From: Cladosporium sp. IMV 00045
Taxonomy: Eukaryota > Ascomycota > Dothideomycetes > Cladosporiales > Cladosporiaceae
Assembly (NCBI GenBank): GCA_001931905.2
Contig: MSJI02000375.1
Location: 37,483 to 101,482 of the forward strand
DNA: 64,000 nucleotides
Reading direction: 5' to 3'
Shown piece after piece: positions 35,293-45,902 of this stretch. The translations under genes were made by a program, and so were the position numbers. Under the pieces are notes generated by a model. It made no database searches and was not told where the DNA came from. It saw nothing but the letters and a program-made list of their open reading frames with translations. Numbering within the stretch: position 1 is the stretch's first letter; each line of letters opens with the position of its first letter.

Positions 35293-35313
35293 ACGCGACA
35301 CAACACCGACGCC

Positions 35314-36492
35314 ATGGGTTGCGGTCAGAGCTCGGAATCCAAGGAGGGAAAGCAGAGAAACGAAGAGATTGAGAACCAGCTGAAGCGCGACAAACTGAAC
35401 CTGCGAAATGAGATCAAGATGTTGCTCCTTGGTGCTGGTGAATCAGGGAAGTCGACGATCCTCAAGCAGATGAAGCTCATTCATGAGGGTGGATATTCGA
35501 GGGATGAGCGCGAGAGTTTCAGAGAAGTAAGCTCTTTCAAGCACCGCGCATATTGTGCGACATCCGTTGACAGTACTGCGACAGATCATCTTCTCCAACA
35601 CAGTACAATCGATGCGCGTCATTCTTGAGGCCATGGAAAGCTTAGAACTGCCTCTCGATGACCAAAGAGCAGAATACCACGTCCAGACCATCTTTATGCA
35701 GCCCGCGCAGATCGAGGGTGATGTGCTTCCTCCAGAGGTCGGGCAGGCCATCAAGACGCTGTGGGCAGACGCTGGTGTGCAGGCCGCCTTCCAGCGAAGC
35801 CGCGAGTACCAGCTCAACGACAGCGCCAAGTACTACTTCGACTCTATCGACACCATCGCGTCGCCCACATACGTTCCTTCCGACGCCGACGTCCTGCGCT
35901 CGCGTGTCAAGACCACTGGTATTACGGAGACGACTTTCATCATCGGCGACCTCACTTACCGCATGTTCGACGTCGGTGGCCAGCGTTCAGAGCGTAAGAA
36001 GTGGATACACTGCTTCGAGAACGTGACCACGATCCTCTTCCTGGTTGCCATTTCAGAATACGACCAACTGCTGTTCGAGGACGAAACCGTCAACCGTATG
36101 CAGGAGGCCCTCACCCTTTTCGACTCGATCTGCAACAGCAGATGGTTCACCAAGACCAGCATCATCCTCTTCCTCAACAAGATCGATCGCTTCAAGGAGA
36201 AGCTGCCCGTGTCACCAATGAAGAACTACTTCCCCGACTACGAGGGTGGTCAGGACTACGGCGCTGCATGTGATTACATTCTCAACAGATTTGTTTCGTA
36301 AGTCATGTCCGACGTCTTCCGTTGCTGAAAACAGCTGCTAACATTTTCTTCTCCAGGCTCAACCAACACCCCACGAAGCAAATCTACACCCACTTCACCT
36401 GCGCCACCGACACGATGCAAATCCGCTTCGTCATGGCCGCTGTCAACGACATTATCATCCAGGAGAATTTGCGTATGTGCGGTCTGATTTAA
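35314..36492 (+). CDS. fadA: heterotrimeric G-protein alpha subunit, group I (FadA/GNA-1 type)
   Basis: Exons 35314-35526, 35585-36297 and 36357-36492, with introns of 58 and 59 nt, give 353 aa, the canonical length. It starts MGCGQS (N-myristoylation and palmitoylation site). The nucleotide-binding boxes are all present: GAGESGKST, the switch I Arg region ([10 protein letters not shown]), [18 protein letters not shown] and CATDT. The C-terminus CGLI carries the Cys-4 ADP-ribosylation position seen in Gi-like subunits. This group controls growth versus sporulation, secondary metabolism, mating and virulence by inhibiting or tuning cAMP and MAPK signalling at the plasma membrane. Without splicing, the first exon would read into a stop after about 100 codons. 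The very long 5' region suggests complex transcriptional control. Confidence 0.96.
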
Positions 36493-38805
36493 AGCGGTCA
36501 AGTCACAGACACCTCGTCAAATCAAACCACCACAATACCGTCAAGTCGCCACCACCTTCACCGAAGACCTTCATACCCCTTTACCGTATTGACACCCACC
36601 CCAAACCACCTCCTCCCGGCGGATACTGCCTTGTAATATTTTCTCACAATTTGGCTTTGTTGAAAATGGAAGAAAACAAGAAACATTGAAAAAAGAAAGA
36701 CACAGAAAGAAAAGGTAGCAAGGTACGATGTCGTCGCGAAAATGGAAACCAAACCACACCCATAACTTATCAAAAACGCCTCGGCTCGACAAAACAGAAC
36801 GAGCTGGGCTCTACTACTACTACTTTACCTTACCTTCTGAAATCGGCGCGGCTTCATCTCTTGCTTCATCTTTCTTCTAGCAGGCTGCGTGTGTACTTGG
36901 TGGTTTTGGTGGCATGGCCACAGATTGGAGGAGGAGAGTGAGAGACAGGAAGGGTGCGGAAAGTCAGTCACAAACCGGGATACCAATTTTTCTTTTTTCT
37001 TTTCCTTTTTATTCTTCAACTCTTTTTTTCTTTTCTGGCTCTATATCTCTTCCTTACTTTACAACTCCTTCGTCAATTCTTTTTCCCTTATGTGTCATGT
37101 ATTTGCCTTGCTTGCTCGAGCGTCTTCGTTTGCTGGTGCTGGCGCTGTGCTTTGCTGTGCTCTGCTACTACTATGTGGACATCTCAAAAGGTGGTTAGGA
37201 GACTCGGACAGACGGACGGAGGGATCGGTAAGGAGATGGATGGCTATCACTATATACACAAACGGTCTATCTTATTTTCCCCAAATCCTCAATGGGCCAG
37301 AGGTATCTTTCTCGTTTGTTTGTTGCGTACACTGTTGCTAGGCCTCCTTCTCCTCAGCCGAATATACCTCTGCTTTCGCCTGACCTACAGAAGAGGGCGT
37401 ATTGACAGGAGTCTTCGTTGGAGTAAGTGAGGCCGGGAAGAAAACAGGCGAACTCGGTATCGCGCTATTTTCAAGTGGATATAGGTAGTGGGAAAGTATC
37501 TGGGTTGAATCGTCCTTGCCATTTTCCATTTTGCGTTTCCATAACCTATCAGCATCAACATAATTGTTTGTGAGCATCGTTGTTTTCCTCCTGTCACTCT
37601 GGTGGTAAGTGGGAACGATCTGCAAAGCTTGATCACATTCTTCGAATTTTTCCTCTGGACGAGGCGAGGGAGGGGAAAAAACACGTCAGGTCCTTGTGAT
37701 GATGATGGAATTGATCGACGGCAGACGCTGGAGATGGGTCCCAATGATTATAATCATGGGGACGTCCACGAAACACACACAAGACAAAAGATTCCTCCCC
37801 ACCCACTTCGGTGTCCGTTGAAGGGCCGGTGACCGGAGGCCGAGGGACGGGATGGGAGGTCCTTTCTTTCCACTTTGCCATCGCGTTTAGAGAAACTAGG
37901 GTTGGCGATTGATGCTCGCGAGGTTGGAAGATGGCTCGCTAGAACTATTAGTACCAGCTGATGTTGAAGAATCCTTCGGGGAGTCTTTATGCAGCGGTGA
38001 ATGGCTGGAAGTTATACAGCGCAAACAATCATCTGCACGGCTGGGATAGGTAGAAGATCAACCGGGAATCGGGAATTACAGCGGTGGGGAGTGAATGATT
38101 TTTCTTTTGTGCAATAATAATGAATGAATCAAGCGCTCGTGCTCAATCTCGTCGCACCTCGCCTTCCGGCTTTCGGTGTATTGGCTGAGTTCTCCGGTTT
38201 GGGTGGGCTGGTGTGTGGGATTATCATAGTGCTGTGTTTCTACTTTTTGTTTTAGCTCGTCGGACTGGAGTTATGCATGGGCCAAGCCAAACAAAACCCT
38301 GCACTACTGTGTTCACTATTTGTGTAGCGGCGATGGTGTCACCGACCTTGTCGATGAGAACAGAGTGAAGGGCTGCAGCTGAGGGCTGATGAGAGTGAAG
38401 AGTGGTGCTGTTCCCAGATATAGGTCTTCTGAGATATCAACTCTCTAGTAGCTTAATTGAATTAGGTACGTGCTTCGACATGAATCTTGAGTGATAACAA
38501 CAATCTTGGTCATCCTTCGATCCAGCCTTGATCCGGGGCAAGCAGGCGGGCCAGGTGCACACTGCGGGCCAGGCGAGCCAGACCAGCCCACGCGCTGACC
38601 TCATCCTCCTCTTCTGCGCCCCGTCCGCTATCACTGCCGGGCCTAATACTATACTACTCTACCGTACCGTTGCTTGCTCATCCGCCCTCCATATTTTGCC
38701 TTGCTCACAGCCATGCGCAATTGTCCCTGATCCCTCTCATCCCATTATTTTGCATTCACTTCCACTCGCAGGCAGAACGTCTGTGACTGCCCTCCCACTC
38801 TCATC
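36493..38805. other. intergenic between G-alpha and LRR-protein genes
   Basis: About 2.3 kb. It holds the G-alpha 3' UTR, T-rich tracts near 36990-37090, and the LRR-gene promoter. No reading frame looks like a gene. Confidence 0.5.
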
Positions 38806-41800
38806 ATGGACCAGGTCCACGGCGTCGATGTTTCCTGGCTACACACTCCCAACAAGGGTAAGCAAGCGAGCGGCCTGTCGCATGAGCAGCAGCACCTATG
38901 CGCCGTGCACTCGGATCGAAACAATCACACTGACGCTCCTCAAGAGAACCAGCAGCGCAAGCATGCTTCATCAACTTCCTCCGTCACAAAAGATACCAAG
39001 CCTCCGGCTTCCACCAACGGCGACCTGCCCGCCCAAACCCACCACAACCATACCCCATCAGACCCCAGCAAGCATAGCGCGCCTTCGCATGTCACGCCTC
39101 CATCGCTGTCACAACCAAAGCAAAACTCCGAGCCCGCAGTCCCGACCACGCCTACGCCTCCCTCGTCGACCACGCCGAACAAGAACCAGTCCAACAAGCG
39201 GCCCAACCTACTGAGTCGCGTGAGCACCGAGAAAAGCAACAACAGCGAAGAGCCGCGCCAGTCCAGGAGACCGTCATGGATAAACAACATCAGCTCGCGC
39301 TTCTCATCGCAATCAACGCCGCAACGGCCGGCTCCGGCTCCCCAGCAGACGCCGCCTAAGTCGCCACCAGCAACCAACGGCAACACTACGGCTGGCGCGC
39401 AAAAGGGACCAGAAGAGACGGAGAGCGTCGAACCCTACATTCCCTCAAAACCTAAGGATTCGGGCTCCTTCTTCTCTTCCCTCACGCGGAAACTGTCGTC
39501 GGCGTCGCAGGGCTCGGGTGTACCAAAAGTACAAGGGAACGGTGGAGTGTGTCCTCGCAAAGTTCTGAATGTGGACCCGAATCGCGAGCGATGCCTTGTA
39601 CCCGAGCTGGATCAGAGTAAGTTGCGACGAGTTTCCTTCTGTGTCGATGTGGAGATTGCCGGCGGGCCAAAATACACCGAAGACCCAACAGAAGACGATG
39701 CGCAGCGGAAGCGCAAAAAAAAGGACGTCAAGCTCAAGGAACGCGCTGAAGGCGAGGCACTGAAACACCCGGATGCTATCACTGAAGAGAAGGACGAGCA
39801 GGGCGAACCGACTCTGGAAGCAAAGTCTAAGGCTGTGCCTGTACCCGGGCAGGAGAATAAGGAAAATGGCGAGACTCTTGGTCCTTCCGTGTCACAGGAA
39901 GATGTGGCTGGAAGTCCGACTGTCGGAAGCCTCGACGATGGCACGCCAGGTATGACCAGGAAGAAAGAGAAAAAGAAGAGGTCGGAGATGGAGCGTAAGG
40001 AACGAAAAGAGAAGAAACTCCGAAGAGCGCAGGAAAATGGGTCAATACCTGTCGAAATGACCGCACAGGACGACGACGATGACAGCGAGAAGGGTTCGCT
40101 TGCTGGTTCTTTGCCCAATGGTGCTGCTAACGCAACCCCGAACCCGCCGGTCCCATCGCCTACGAAACAGGACAGACCTACCACCGATCCCGTGCGCATT
40201 TACCGACGATGTTGCCAGCTTCGCGAAACTCCGATCTTGAAGCGAATCACAGAACAGCTCATGTCGCCGAAATGCGCTGTTGTCAACGAGCCTGGAGTCG
40301 TCGGTTGTCTGGATCTGGCTGGCTCACGATTGCAGCTGGCTGACGTGGTCACTCTTGGAGACTGGCTTGCTGTCGTTCCCGTCAAGCGTCTCATCATGGA
40401 AGACGCAGACCTCAACGACGAAGGCGTGCGAGTTGTACTTGCTGGTCTGCTCGCTGCGAAGAGACCAGAGCCCACGCGACGGAAGAACAATGGACCAAAG
40501 CATCGTGAACGCCCAGTGCCGCCACCCTCACGACAAGAGCGCTCGGGTATTGTTGAGAAGATCTCGTTCAAGAACAACCCGCGCGTCACGCGCCTTGGCT
40601 GGAAGCACATCAGTTTGTTCCTCTACATGTGCCGGTCCATCAAAGCAGTCGATCTCTCGATGAATCAATTCCCTGAAACAATGCCACTGAGTACGCAATT
40701 GATGGCCAAGAAGAACCCTGAAAAATCTCCTCCACCCAGTGGCGGCCAGGAGTTGAACGCGGCGGAAACTCTGTACAAATGCCTCAGTGAACGACTCGGA
40801 GGGTCACATCTGGAAGAGCTGAGCGTCTCAGAATGCGGTTTGTCTGTCGACCATGTGCGGAAAATCATCGATGGTGCGATGATGTGTGGTATTTCTCGCC
40901 TCGGTCTGGCGGGTAATCACCTCACCGACGAGAGTCTTGAACATGTCATCCATTACATCCGCTCCGGAGTGTGCCATGGTCTGGATCTGGGTGGTAACGA
41001 CTTACGCGGCAAATTGGGCATGATCGCGGACACTTTCAGCGAGAAAACAGACACTCCCGTCTGGGGTTTGAGTCTTGCGGATTGTAATCTGGACACTTCG
41101 AGCGTCAAACCGCTATTCCCTGCACTGGTAAAATTGCCGAATTTCAGGTTCATCGACCTCAGTCATAACAGAGACCTCTGCGGCGAGGACAATGGCACCA
41201 TCTCGCTGCTGAGACGGTACATTCCACAAATGCCGGAGCTGAAGCGCATACATCTGAGCGACGTGGGCATGTCTACGAAGCAAGCGATTGCTTTGGCTGA
41301 GGTTCTGCCTGAAGGACCTCGACTGGCGCATTTGAGTATTCTGGAGAACCCGCAGCTGAAGGCTCTGGCGAACGCGACTGACGAGGCTGGTCAAGAGGAG
41401 GCGTGCGCGCTCTACGCTAGTCTGATGACGGCGGTGAGAGTGAGCAAGACGCTGATTTGCATTGATATTGATGTGAGTGATTTATGTTTCACGAAAGGAT
41501 TGTTATGTGTCGCTAATACATTACAGGTCCCGAGCCCAGAAAGCAACGAGATCGTCAAAGCGCTTGCGAAGCAGGTCGTCGCTTATTCGTTGCGGAACAT
41601 GGAGCACTTCGCCATTGCAGAGGTTACGGGCGATACAGATGCAACTGCGAATGCGGCAGCTTCACTCACTGCCCCCCATGGTGGTGAAGAACATATCAAG
41701 GGCGTCGTCGTTCCCGATGTCCTCATGCATCTAGTGGGTCACGTTGATGGTAGCACCCAAAACGCAGACGACGACGACCCAGCACCAGATGACGACTACA

Positions 41801-42750
41801 TTGTCGGCGGTACCGGTGTGGTCAAGGCCTTGCAATACGTGCTCGGCGAGAAAGCGAACGACATGCGCAAGACCAGCCGACCATCAACGCCGATTTCCGG
41901 TCGCTTCACACCAACTGGCGAGCGGGCGGGCTCATCCGCAGGCCTCGATCACGAAGGCAACGCAAAGGCGAAACAGATGAGCAAAGACCTCTTGAACAGC
42001 GCACGCAAGATCCGCACCCGCCTCCAACCAGCGCTCATCAAAGAAGCGACCGCGGGCGACGAAATGGCCTACCGCCGCCTCCTCTTCCTCGACCAAACGC
42101 TGCTAAGCATGATCCAGCGCTTCGAGGAAGAATTCCCAGACACGCGCGTGGCAGCAGCCAACGACAACAACACCACGCCCGAAGAACGCACGAACTCCTC
42201 CCTAGCCTCCTCTTTCGAAGCCTCCTCCACCTCGCAAAACCCCGCCGAGCGCGCCGAAGCCCTCCCCCACCTCCCCGCCGACGCCGACGAAGGCGACGAA
42301 GAAGCCCTCAAACCCGCCATGTCGCGACACAACAGCGACGCCTCCCTGGCCTCCCGCGCGCTCACGCTGGAAGAAGGCCGCCTGCACCGCCTGGGCCAGC
42401 ACCTGCGCCGCGAGGTCGTCGATCTCGCCCCGCCCTCACCCGGCGGCACGCCCACCCCCAACAGCAACGGCAGTGCCGGCAGCGAAGGCGCCGCGCCGCC
42501 CAACGCCTCCTCCCCTGCCTCCCCGGAAGCGGCGGCGGAGAGCCATCGCCAGCGCCTGGACGTGCTCAAGGAGCGCCTCGAGAGCACGCCCGGCAGCGAG
42601 CTGGGCCCGCTCGTCGAGGAGATCGGCTGGAAGGCCGTGCTGGAGAAGGTCGGTGCGAATTTGGAGGATCTCAGGGCCCTGCAGGAGCAGGATCCTGAGG
42701 GCTGGGAGCAGTTCAGGGATTCGCAGTTGAAGGCGAGGATGAATGTTTGA
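38806..42750 (+). CDS. large leucine-rich-repeat (RNI-like) protein
   Basis: The frame is open end to end (1314 codons), but 41473-41526 has a good donor (GTGAGT), a CTAATAC branch and a TTACAG acceptor. It is 54 nt, and removing it joins ICIDID to VPSPESNEIVKALAKQ, giving 1296 aa. A second in-phase candidate intron lies at 38858-38944 (GTAAGC donor, CTGAC, CAAG acceptor). Residues 1-250 are disordered and Ser/Pro-rich. A conserved block RRVSFCVDVEIAGGPKY is followed by a Lys/Glu-rich charged stretch. RNI-type LRRs run from about residue 500 to 890 (for example LDLAGSRLQLADVV, LDLGGNDLRGKLG, FIDLSHNRDLCGE). The tail is Ala/Glu-rich with coiled-coil potential. It matches a conserved filamentous-ascomycete LRR protein whose function I do not know; a scaffold role is inferred. 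Confidence 0.85.
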   Translation: MDQVHGVDVSWLHTPNKGKQASGLSHEQQHLCAVHSDRNNHTDAPQENQQRKHASSTSSVTKDTKPPASTNGDLPAQTHHNHTPSDPSKHSAPSHVTPPSLSQPKQNSEPAVPTTPTPPSSTTPNKNQSNKRPNLLSRVSTEKSNNSEEPRQSRRPSWINNISSRFSSQSTPQRPAPAPQQTPPKSPPATNGNTTAGAQKGPEETESVEPYIPSKPKDSGSFFSSLTRKLSSASQGSGVPKVQGNGGVCPRKVLNVDPNRERCLVPELDQSKLRRVSFCVDVEIAGGPKYTEDPTEDDAQRKRKKKDVKLKERAEGEALKHPDAITEEKDEQGEPTLEAKSKAVPVPGQENKENGETLGPSVSQEDVAGSPTVGSLDDGTPGMTRKKEKKKRSEMERKERKEKKLRRAQENGSIPVEMTAQDDDDDSEKGSLAGSLPNGAANATPNPPVPSPTKQDRPTTDPVRIYRRCCQLRETPILKRITEQLMSPKCAVVNEPGVVGCLDLAGSRLQLADVVTLGDWLAVVPVKRLIMEDADLNDEGVRVVLAGLLAAKRPEPTRRKNNGPKHRERPVPPPSRQERSGIVEKISFKNNPRVTRLGWKHISLFLYMCRSIKAVDLSMNQFPETMPLSTQLMAKKNPEKSPPPSGGQELNAAETLYKCLSERLGGSHLEELSVSECGLSVDHVRKIIDGAMMCGISRLGLAGNHLTDESLEHVIHYIRSGVCHGLDLGGNDLRGKLGMIADTFSEKTDTPVWGLSLADCNLDTSSVKPLFPALVKLPNFRFIDLSHNRDLCGEDNGTISLLRRYIPQMPELKRIHLSDVGMSTKQAIALAEVLPEGPRLAHLSILENPQLKALANATDEAGQEEACALYASLMTAVRVSKTLICIDIDVSDLCFTKGLLCVANTLQVPSPESNEIVKALAKQVVAYSLRNMEHFAIAEVTGDTDATANAAASLTAPHGGEEHIKGVVVPDVLMHLVGHVDGSTQNADDDDPAPDDDYIVGGTGVVKALQYVLGEKANDMRKTSRPSTPISGRFTPTGERAGSSAGLDHEGNAKAKQMSKDLLNSARKIRTRLQPALIKEATAGDEMAYRRLLFLDQTLLSMIQRFEEEFPDTRVAAANDNNTTPEERTNSSLASSFEASSTSQNPAERAEALPHLPADADEGDEEALKPAMSRHNSDASLASRALTLEEGRLHRLGQHLRREVVDLAPPSPGGTPTPNSNGSAGSEGAAPPNASSPASPEAAAESHRQRLDVLKERLESTPGSELGPLVEEIGWKAVLEKVGANLEDLRALQEQDPEGWEQFRDSQLKARMNV

Positions 42751-43417
42751 GGTGTTTGGTTCTTTTGGAAGGTAAGTGAATGAGCGGGTGGGGTTGGGTG
42801 TGCTTTTGGGTGGTTTTCCTTTTCCTTTTCAATGTGGCTTTTGGCTTGGTGCCTTTTGGTTGTACATATGTGCTGCGCGATATTTGCTGGTTTCAGCGAG
42901 GCAGGGAAAAAATTAGGGGGAGTTATGATCATCTCTGCTTTTTTTTACGAGGGACGAATGCAAGATGCCAGAAGGACGAGATGGGATTTACTTTGGAGCT
43001 TCTTTTTCTTCATTATTTTATCCGGAAGAGGTGTGAAGGTCTGTATCACTATTTTGAAGGCTTATGTTTTGAGGGATGTGTTGATGATGTAAGAAGGCTT
43101 GTCTGAGCGGATGGCGAGGGATGGGGGATTTATCTCTCGATACCTTATGTATGCGAAATAGGGAAGAGGCACGATCAATACGCTGCTCAAGCATATCGTG
43201 CTGTGATGGTGTTTGCTCGTCCGGTCAATGCACAACAATGTCTTTCCATGCTATGATCGTTATCGTAAATATATACCCTATCATTGAAAATGTAAAGGTG
43301 CATACATGCGAGGCTTCTAAACATAATAATAACCAGGCTTCGCTCGCTCGTGAGCATGCCAGTTCTGGGCCCGAGCTGGTGCTTCTACCCAGCTCTAGGC
43401 CAGAGCATGGCTGGGGC
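42751..43417. other. convergent 3' intergenic region
   Basis: About 670 bp between two facing stop codons. T/G-rich on the plus strand, consistent with 3' UTRs. No gene seen. Confidence 0.55.
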
Positions 43418-44542
43418 CTACGACTCCGCCTGACGGTGATTCCACGCATACACCACACCCATCATCAGCAGCAGACACAGCGCAAGCGCAAAGAGCAGGA
43501 TGGCGACCTGCCACCGCCACCTCCAACGCTTCTTCGCGCCTTCCCGCTCGAAATTCGCCATCACAACCGCCATGACCAGATCCTTCGCGCCCGCTTCGGG
43601 GAAATCCATCGCGATGATCCCGTACCGCCGGCGCGGAGCCTTCTTCTTCTTCTTGCCTTTGCCCACGTCACTGCAAGCAGACCTCACACACAGCTGCTCA
43701 TCCGCGTGCGCGGCGAGATACCCTCTCAAGCGAACATTCATCCCGTCCTCCCAGCGGAAAGCCCAATAAGCGCCCGCAGCAATCTCGCGCGGTGTGATCT
43801 GATAATACAGGTTGAATTCAAATGCGCTCGTGAAATTGATGAACCAGCGATCATTCGCCTCGGGTGTCTGCTGCTGGTCCTGCTGCCAGGCCCAATCGAG
43901 CAGCTCGGCGACATCGCCTCCCTTGCGCGCTATGAGCGAAGGCAAGCCCAGCGCGTCGGGGAAGGAATAGTGGTCTTGAACCGTCACTTGCACGCCGTGC
44001 GCGGTGTGAATCGTAAACGGCCGGGAAGGGTTGTCCTGCCACCGGGTCACGTCGAGACCGTACGCGAACAGCGGCGGCGATCCGCCTGGTGAGGCGCCGC
44101 CGTCGAAGCGCCGGAAGAGCTGGATGCGTCCGCGCAGCTCGCCCAGCATGGGAGTCGTATTGGCCGTGCGCCAGAATTGCGGCGCGGAGGAGATGGCTTG
44201 CGTGACGGCTTGCGCGAAGTGGATGGTCGACGACTCGTCTTTGCGGTCGCGCTTGAGTTGCGCGATGAGCGCTTCGGAAGGGTGGGTGGAAAGCCAGGCG
44301 TACATGGCCGTGAGGACTTCGTCCAGGAGTAGGTTGAGCATGGCGCTGCCGTGGACCATTTCGAGGACGTTGGAGCGCAGACCGCAGCGCAGGTCGAAGT
44401 AGCGGATGCCAGAGTTGAGTTGCGCGGTGATGTCCATGGTTTGGGTTGCGATGAAGGGCCACGAGTAGGTGTATGCTGCGCTGTCGTGCGTGCCGGGGAT
44501 GGAGAGGGCTGTCATGGGTGTTGAGGATGGGAGGTGCGACAT
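43418..44542 (-). CDS. PI-PLC X-domain-like protein, membrane-anchored
   Basis: From the first in-frame ATG (44542) to the stop at 43418 gives 374 aa. The PI-PLC X-box core is near the start: LSIPGTHDSAAY holds the first catalytic His, SGIRYFDLRCG the metal/substrate loop, and MVHGSAML the second His. Fungal and bacterial-type single-domain PI-PLCs cleave phosphatidylinositol or GPI lipids. The Lys/Arg-rich segment near residue 310 (GKGKKKKKAPRRR) and a hydrophobic helix at the very end (WQVAILLFALALCLLLMMG) suggest a C-terminal membrane anchor. The frame extends upstream to 44629 without an ATG. A leader exon within 44581-44772 (MSPEHGGTASQSS...NEKQPLLDQYD, a possible di-leucine-like signal) is plausible, but no splice with good consensus and phase was found, so the start is uncertain. 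Confidence 0.82.
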   Translation of the reverse strand: MSHLPSSTPMTALSIPGTHDSAAYTYSWPFIATQTMDITAQLNSGIRYFDLRCGLRSNVLEMVHGSAMLNLLLDEVLTAMYAWLSTHPSEALIAQLKRDRKDESSTIHFAQAVTQAISSAPQFWRTANTTPMLGELRGRIQLFRRFDGGASPGGSPPLFAYGLDVTRWQDNPSRPFTIHTAHGVQVTVQDHYSFPDALGLPSLIARKGGDVAELLDWAWQQDQQQTPEANDRWFINFTSAFEFNLYYQITPREIAAGAYWAFRWEDGMNVRLRGYLAAHADEQLCVRSACSDVGKGKKKKKAPRRRYGIIAMDFPEAGAKDLVMAVVMANFEREGAKKRWRWRWQVAILLFALALCLLLMMGVVYAWNHRQAES

Positions 44543-45106
44543 CCATGTTGCGCCTGTTATTGGGGTGGCAAGGCTGCGCTGAGGATCCTGATGTTCTTGA
44601 CTTTGACCATTGATACATCTTTCGAACACAGGTCGCGACCGATCTCGAGTTCTGTGTCCGCATCATGACGGTCATATTGGTCTAACAATGGTTGTTTCTC
44701 GTTCATCGTCTCGTGTGCTGTGTTGCCGTATATAGAAGATTGCGACGCCGTACCGCCGTGCTCAGGACTCATAACATCGTTCAATTCATTTTAAAACATC
44801 GCAGGAAGTATATACAATTGATCGAGAGGAGCTAGAATAGGAATAGTACATGTGTGTTGAACAATGCCGAGGAATCGCACTCCAATGGCATGAAGTGAAG
44901 TTGGCGTACGAGCTACGGGATTTCCCGCACTCGCGCCTTCCTCACTCCTCAGGGCAACTCTCTTTGCTGAAGATAAACATCATTGCTGCGATAACACCAA
45001 AGAGTTGATCCACGACTAAAATCGGCTTCTGTTCGTACTCTGAAGTCTTCATCAACATATATCTACACGATCGATCATTTCACAGCAGAGTGGCGGCGTG
45101 CACACA
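44543..45106. promoter_or_regulatory. divergent promoter between PLC-like and dynactin p25 genes
   Basis: About 560 bp separate the two starts. 44581-44772 (minus strand) contains a possible leader exon of the PLC-like gene. No other element recognised. Confidence 0.45.
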
Positions 45107-45902
45107 ATGTCTCGACCTGCGGCAGTACATAGGCGCTCGGCCAAAACCGAGTATATCGAAACGGTAAATCATCCCAGAGAATTGCAACTTCTAGCAGCAC
45201 GGCGAGATAGAACCTTGAAAGCACAAACCGGACCACAATGTAAACCGCTACTAACACTTCAAGTAGGATACGGGCAACAAAATCTCCCGCAAAGCTCACA
45301 TTGAGGGCAAACCCAACATCATGCTCGGCGGTCGAACCGTCATCATGGCAGGCGTGACCATGCGTGGTGATTTACAACGCAAAGCCGAAAGAACTGCAGA
45401 TGGCAGTGAATCTAACGACAAGACTTCAAATACTGCCATCACCATCGGCCGGTAAACTCAAACCCAAGCCCAAGCATTACAAGTCAACACCAATATTTCT
45501 AACACCATCTTCGCCAGCGGCACAATCGTCAGCACCAACTGCGTGATTCGTCCTCCCATGCGCCAGAGCCGAGGCCAAATGACCTACTATCCCCTCCGCA
45601 TCGGCGACAATGTCTTCATCGGCCCCGGCAGCCACGTCGCCAGTCTGTCGATATCCTCGCACGTGCACATTGGTGAGGGTTGCGTCCTCTCCCCTTTCAG
45701 TATCATCAAAGAGAACTGTCGCATTCTGCCTGGGACTGTCGTGCCGCCCGCCATGGTCGTGCCGCCTGGGAGCGTGGTGGCAGGGAAGCCTGCGAGAGTT
45801 ATTGGAGAGGTGGGAGAGGGTTGGGGTCAAGGTGGAGGAGGGGAAGGGGAGGAATGGGTCGAAGGTGGAGATCTGAGGGCTCTGGTCCGCAGCATCAAGT
45901 GA
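45107..45902 (+). CDS. DCTN5: dynactin subunit 5 (p25), left-handed beta-helix protein
   Basis: Exons 45107-45163, 45267-45451 and 45518-45902, with introns of 103 nt (CTACTAAC branch) and 66 nt (TTCTAAC branch), give 208 aa. The spliced protein reads KTEYIETDTGNKISRKAHIE, then GGRTVIMAGVTMRGDLQR, TNCVIRPPMR, YYPLRIGDNVFIGPGSHV and HVHIGEGCVLSPFSIIKENC, in the same order as animal and fungal p25. Hexapeptide repeats (I-G-D-N-V-F, H-I-G-E-G-C) form the beta-helix. p25 sits at the pointed end of the dynactin filament and links dynein to early endosomes and nuclei. The C-terminus has a Gly/Glu-rich insertion (GEGWGQGGGGEGEEW) before the final helix. Introns 1 and 2 are needed; no single frame covers the family domain. 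Confidence 0.88.
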
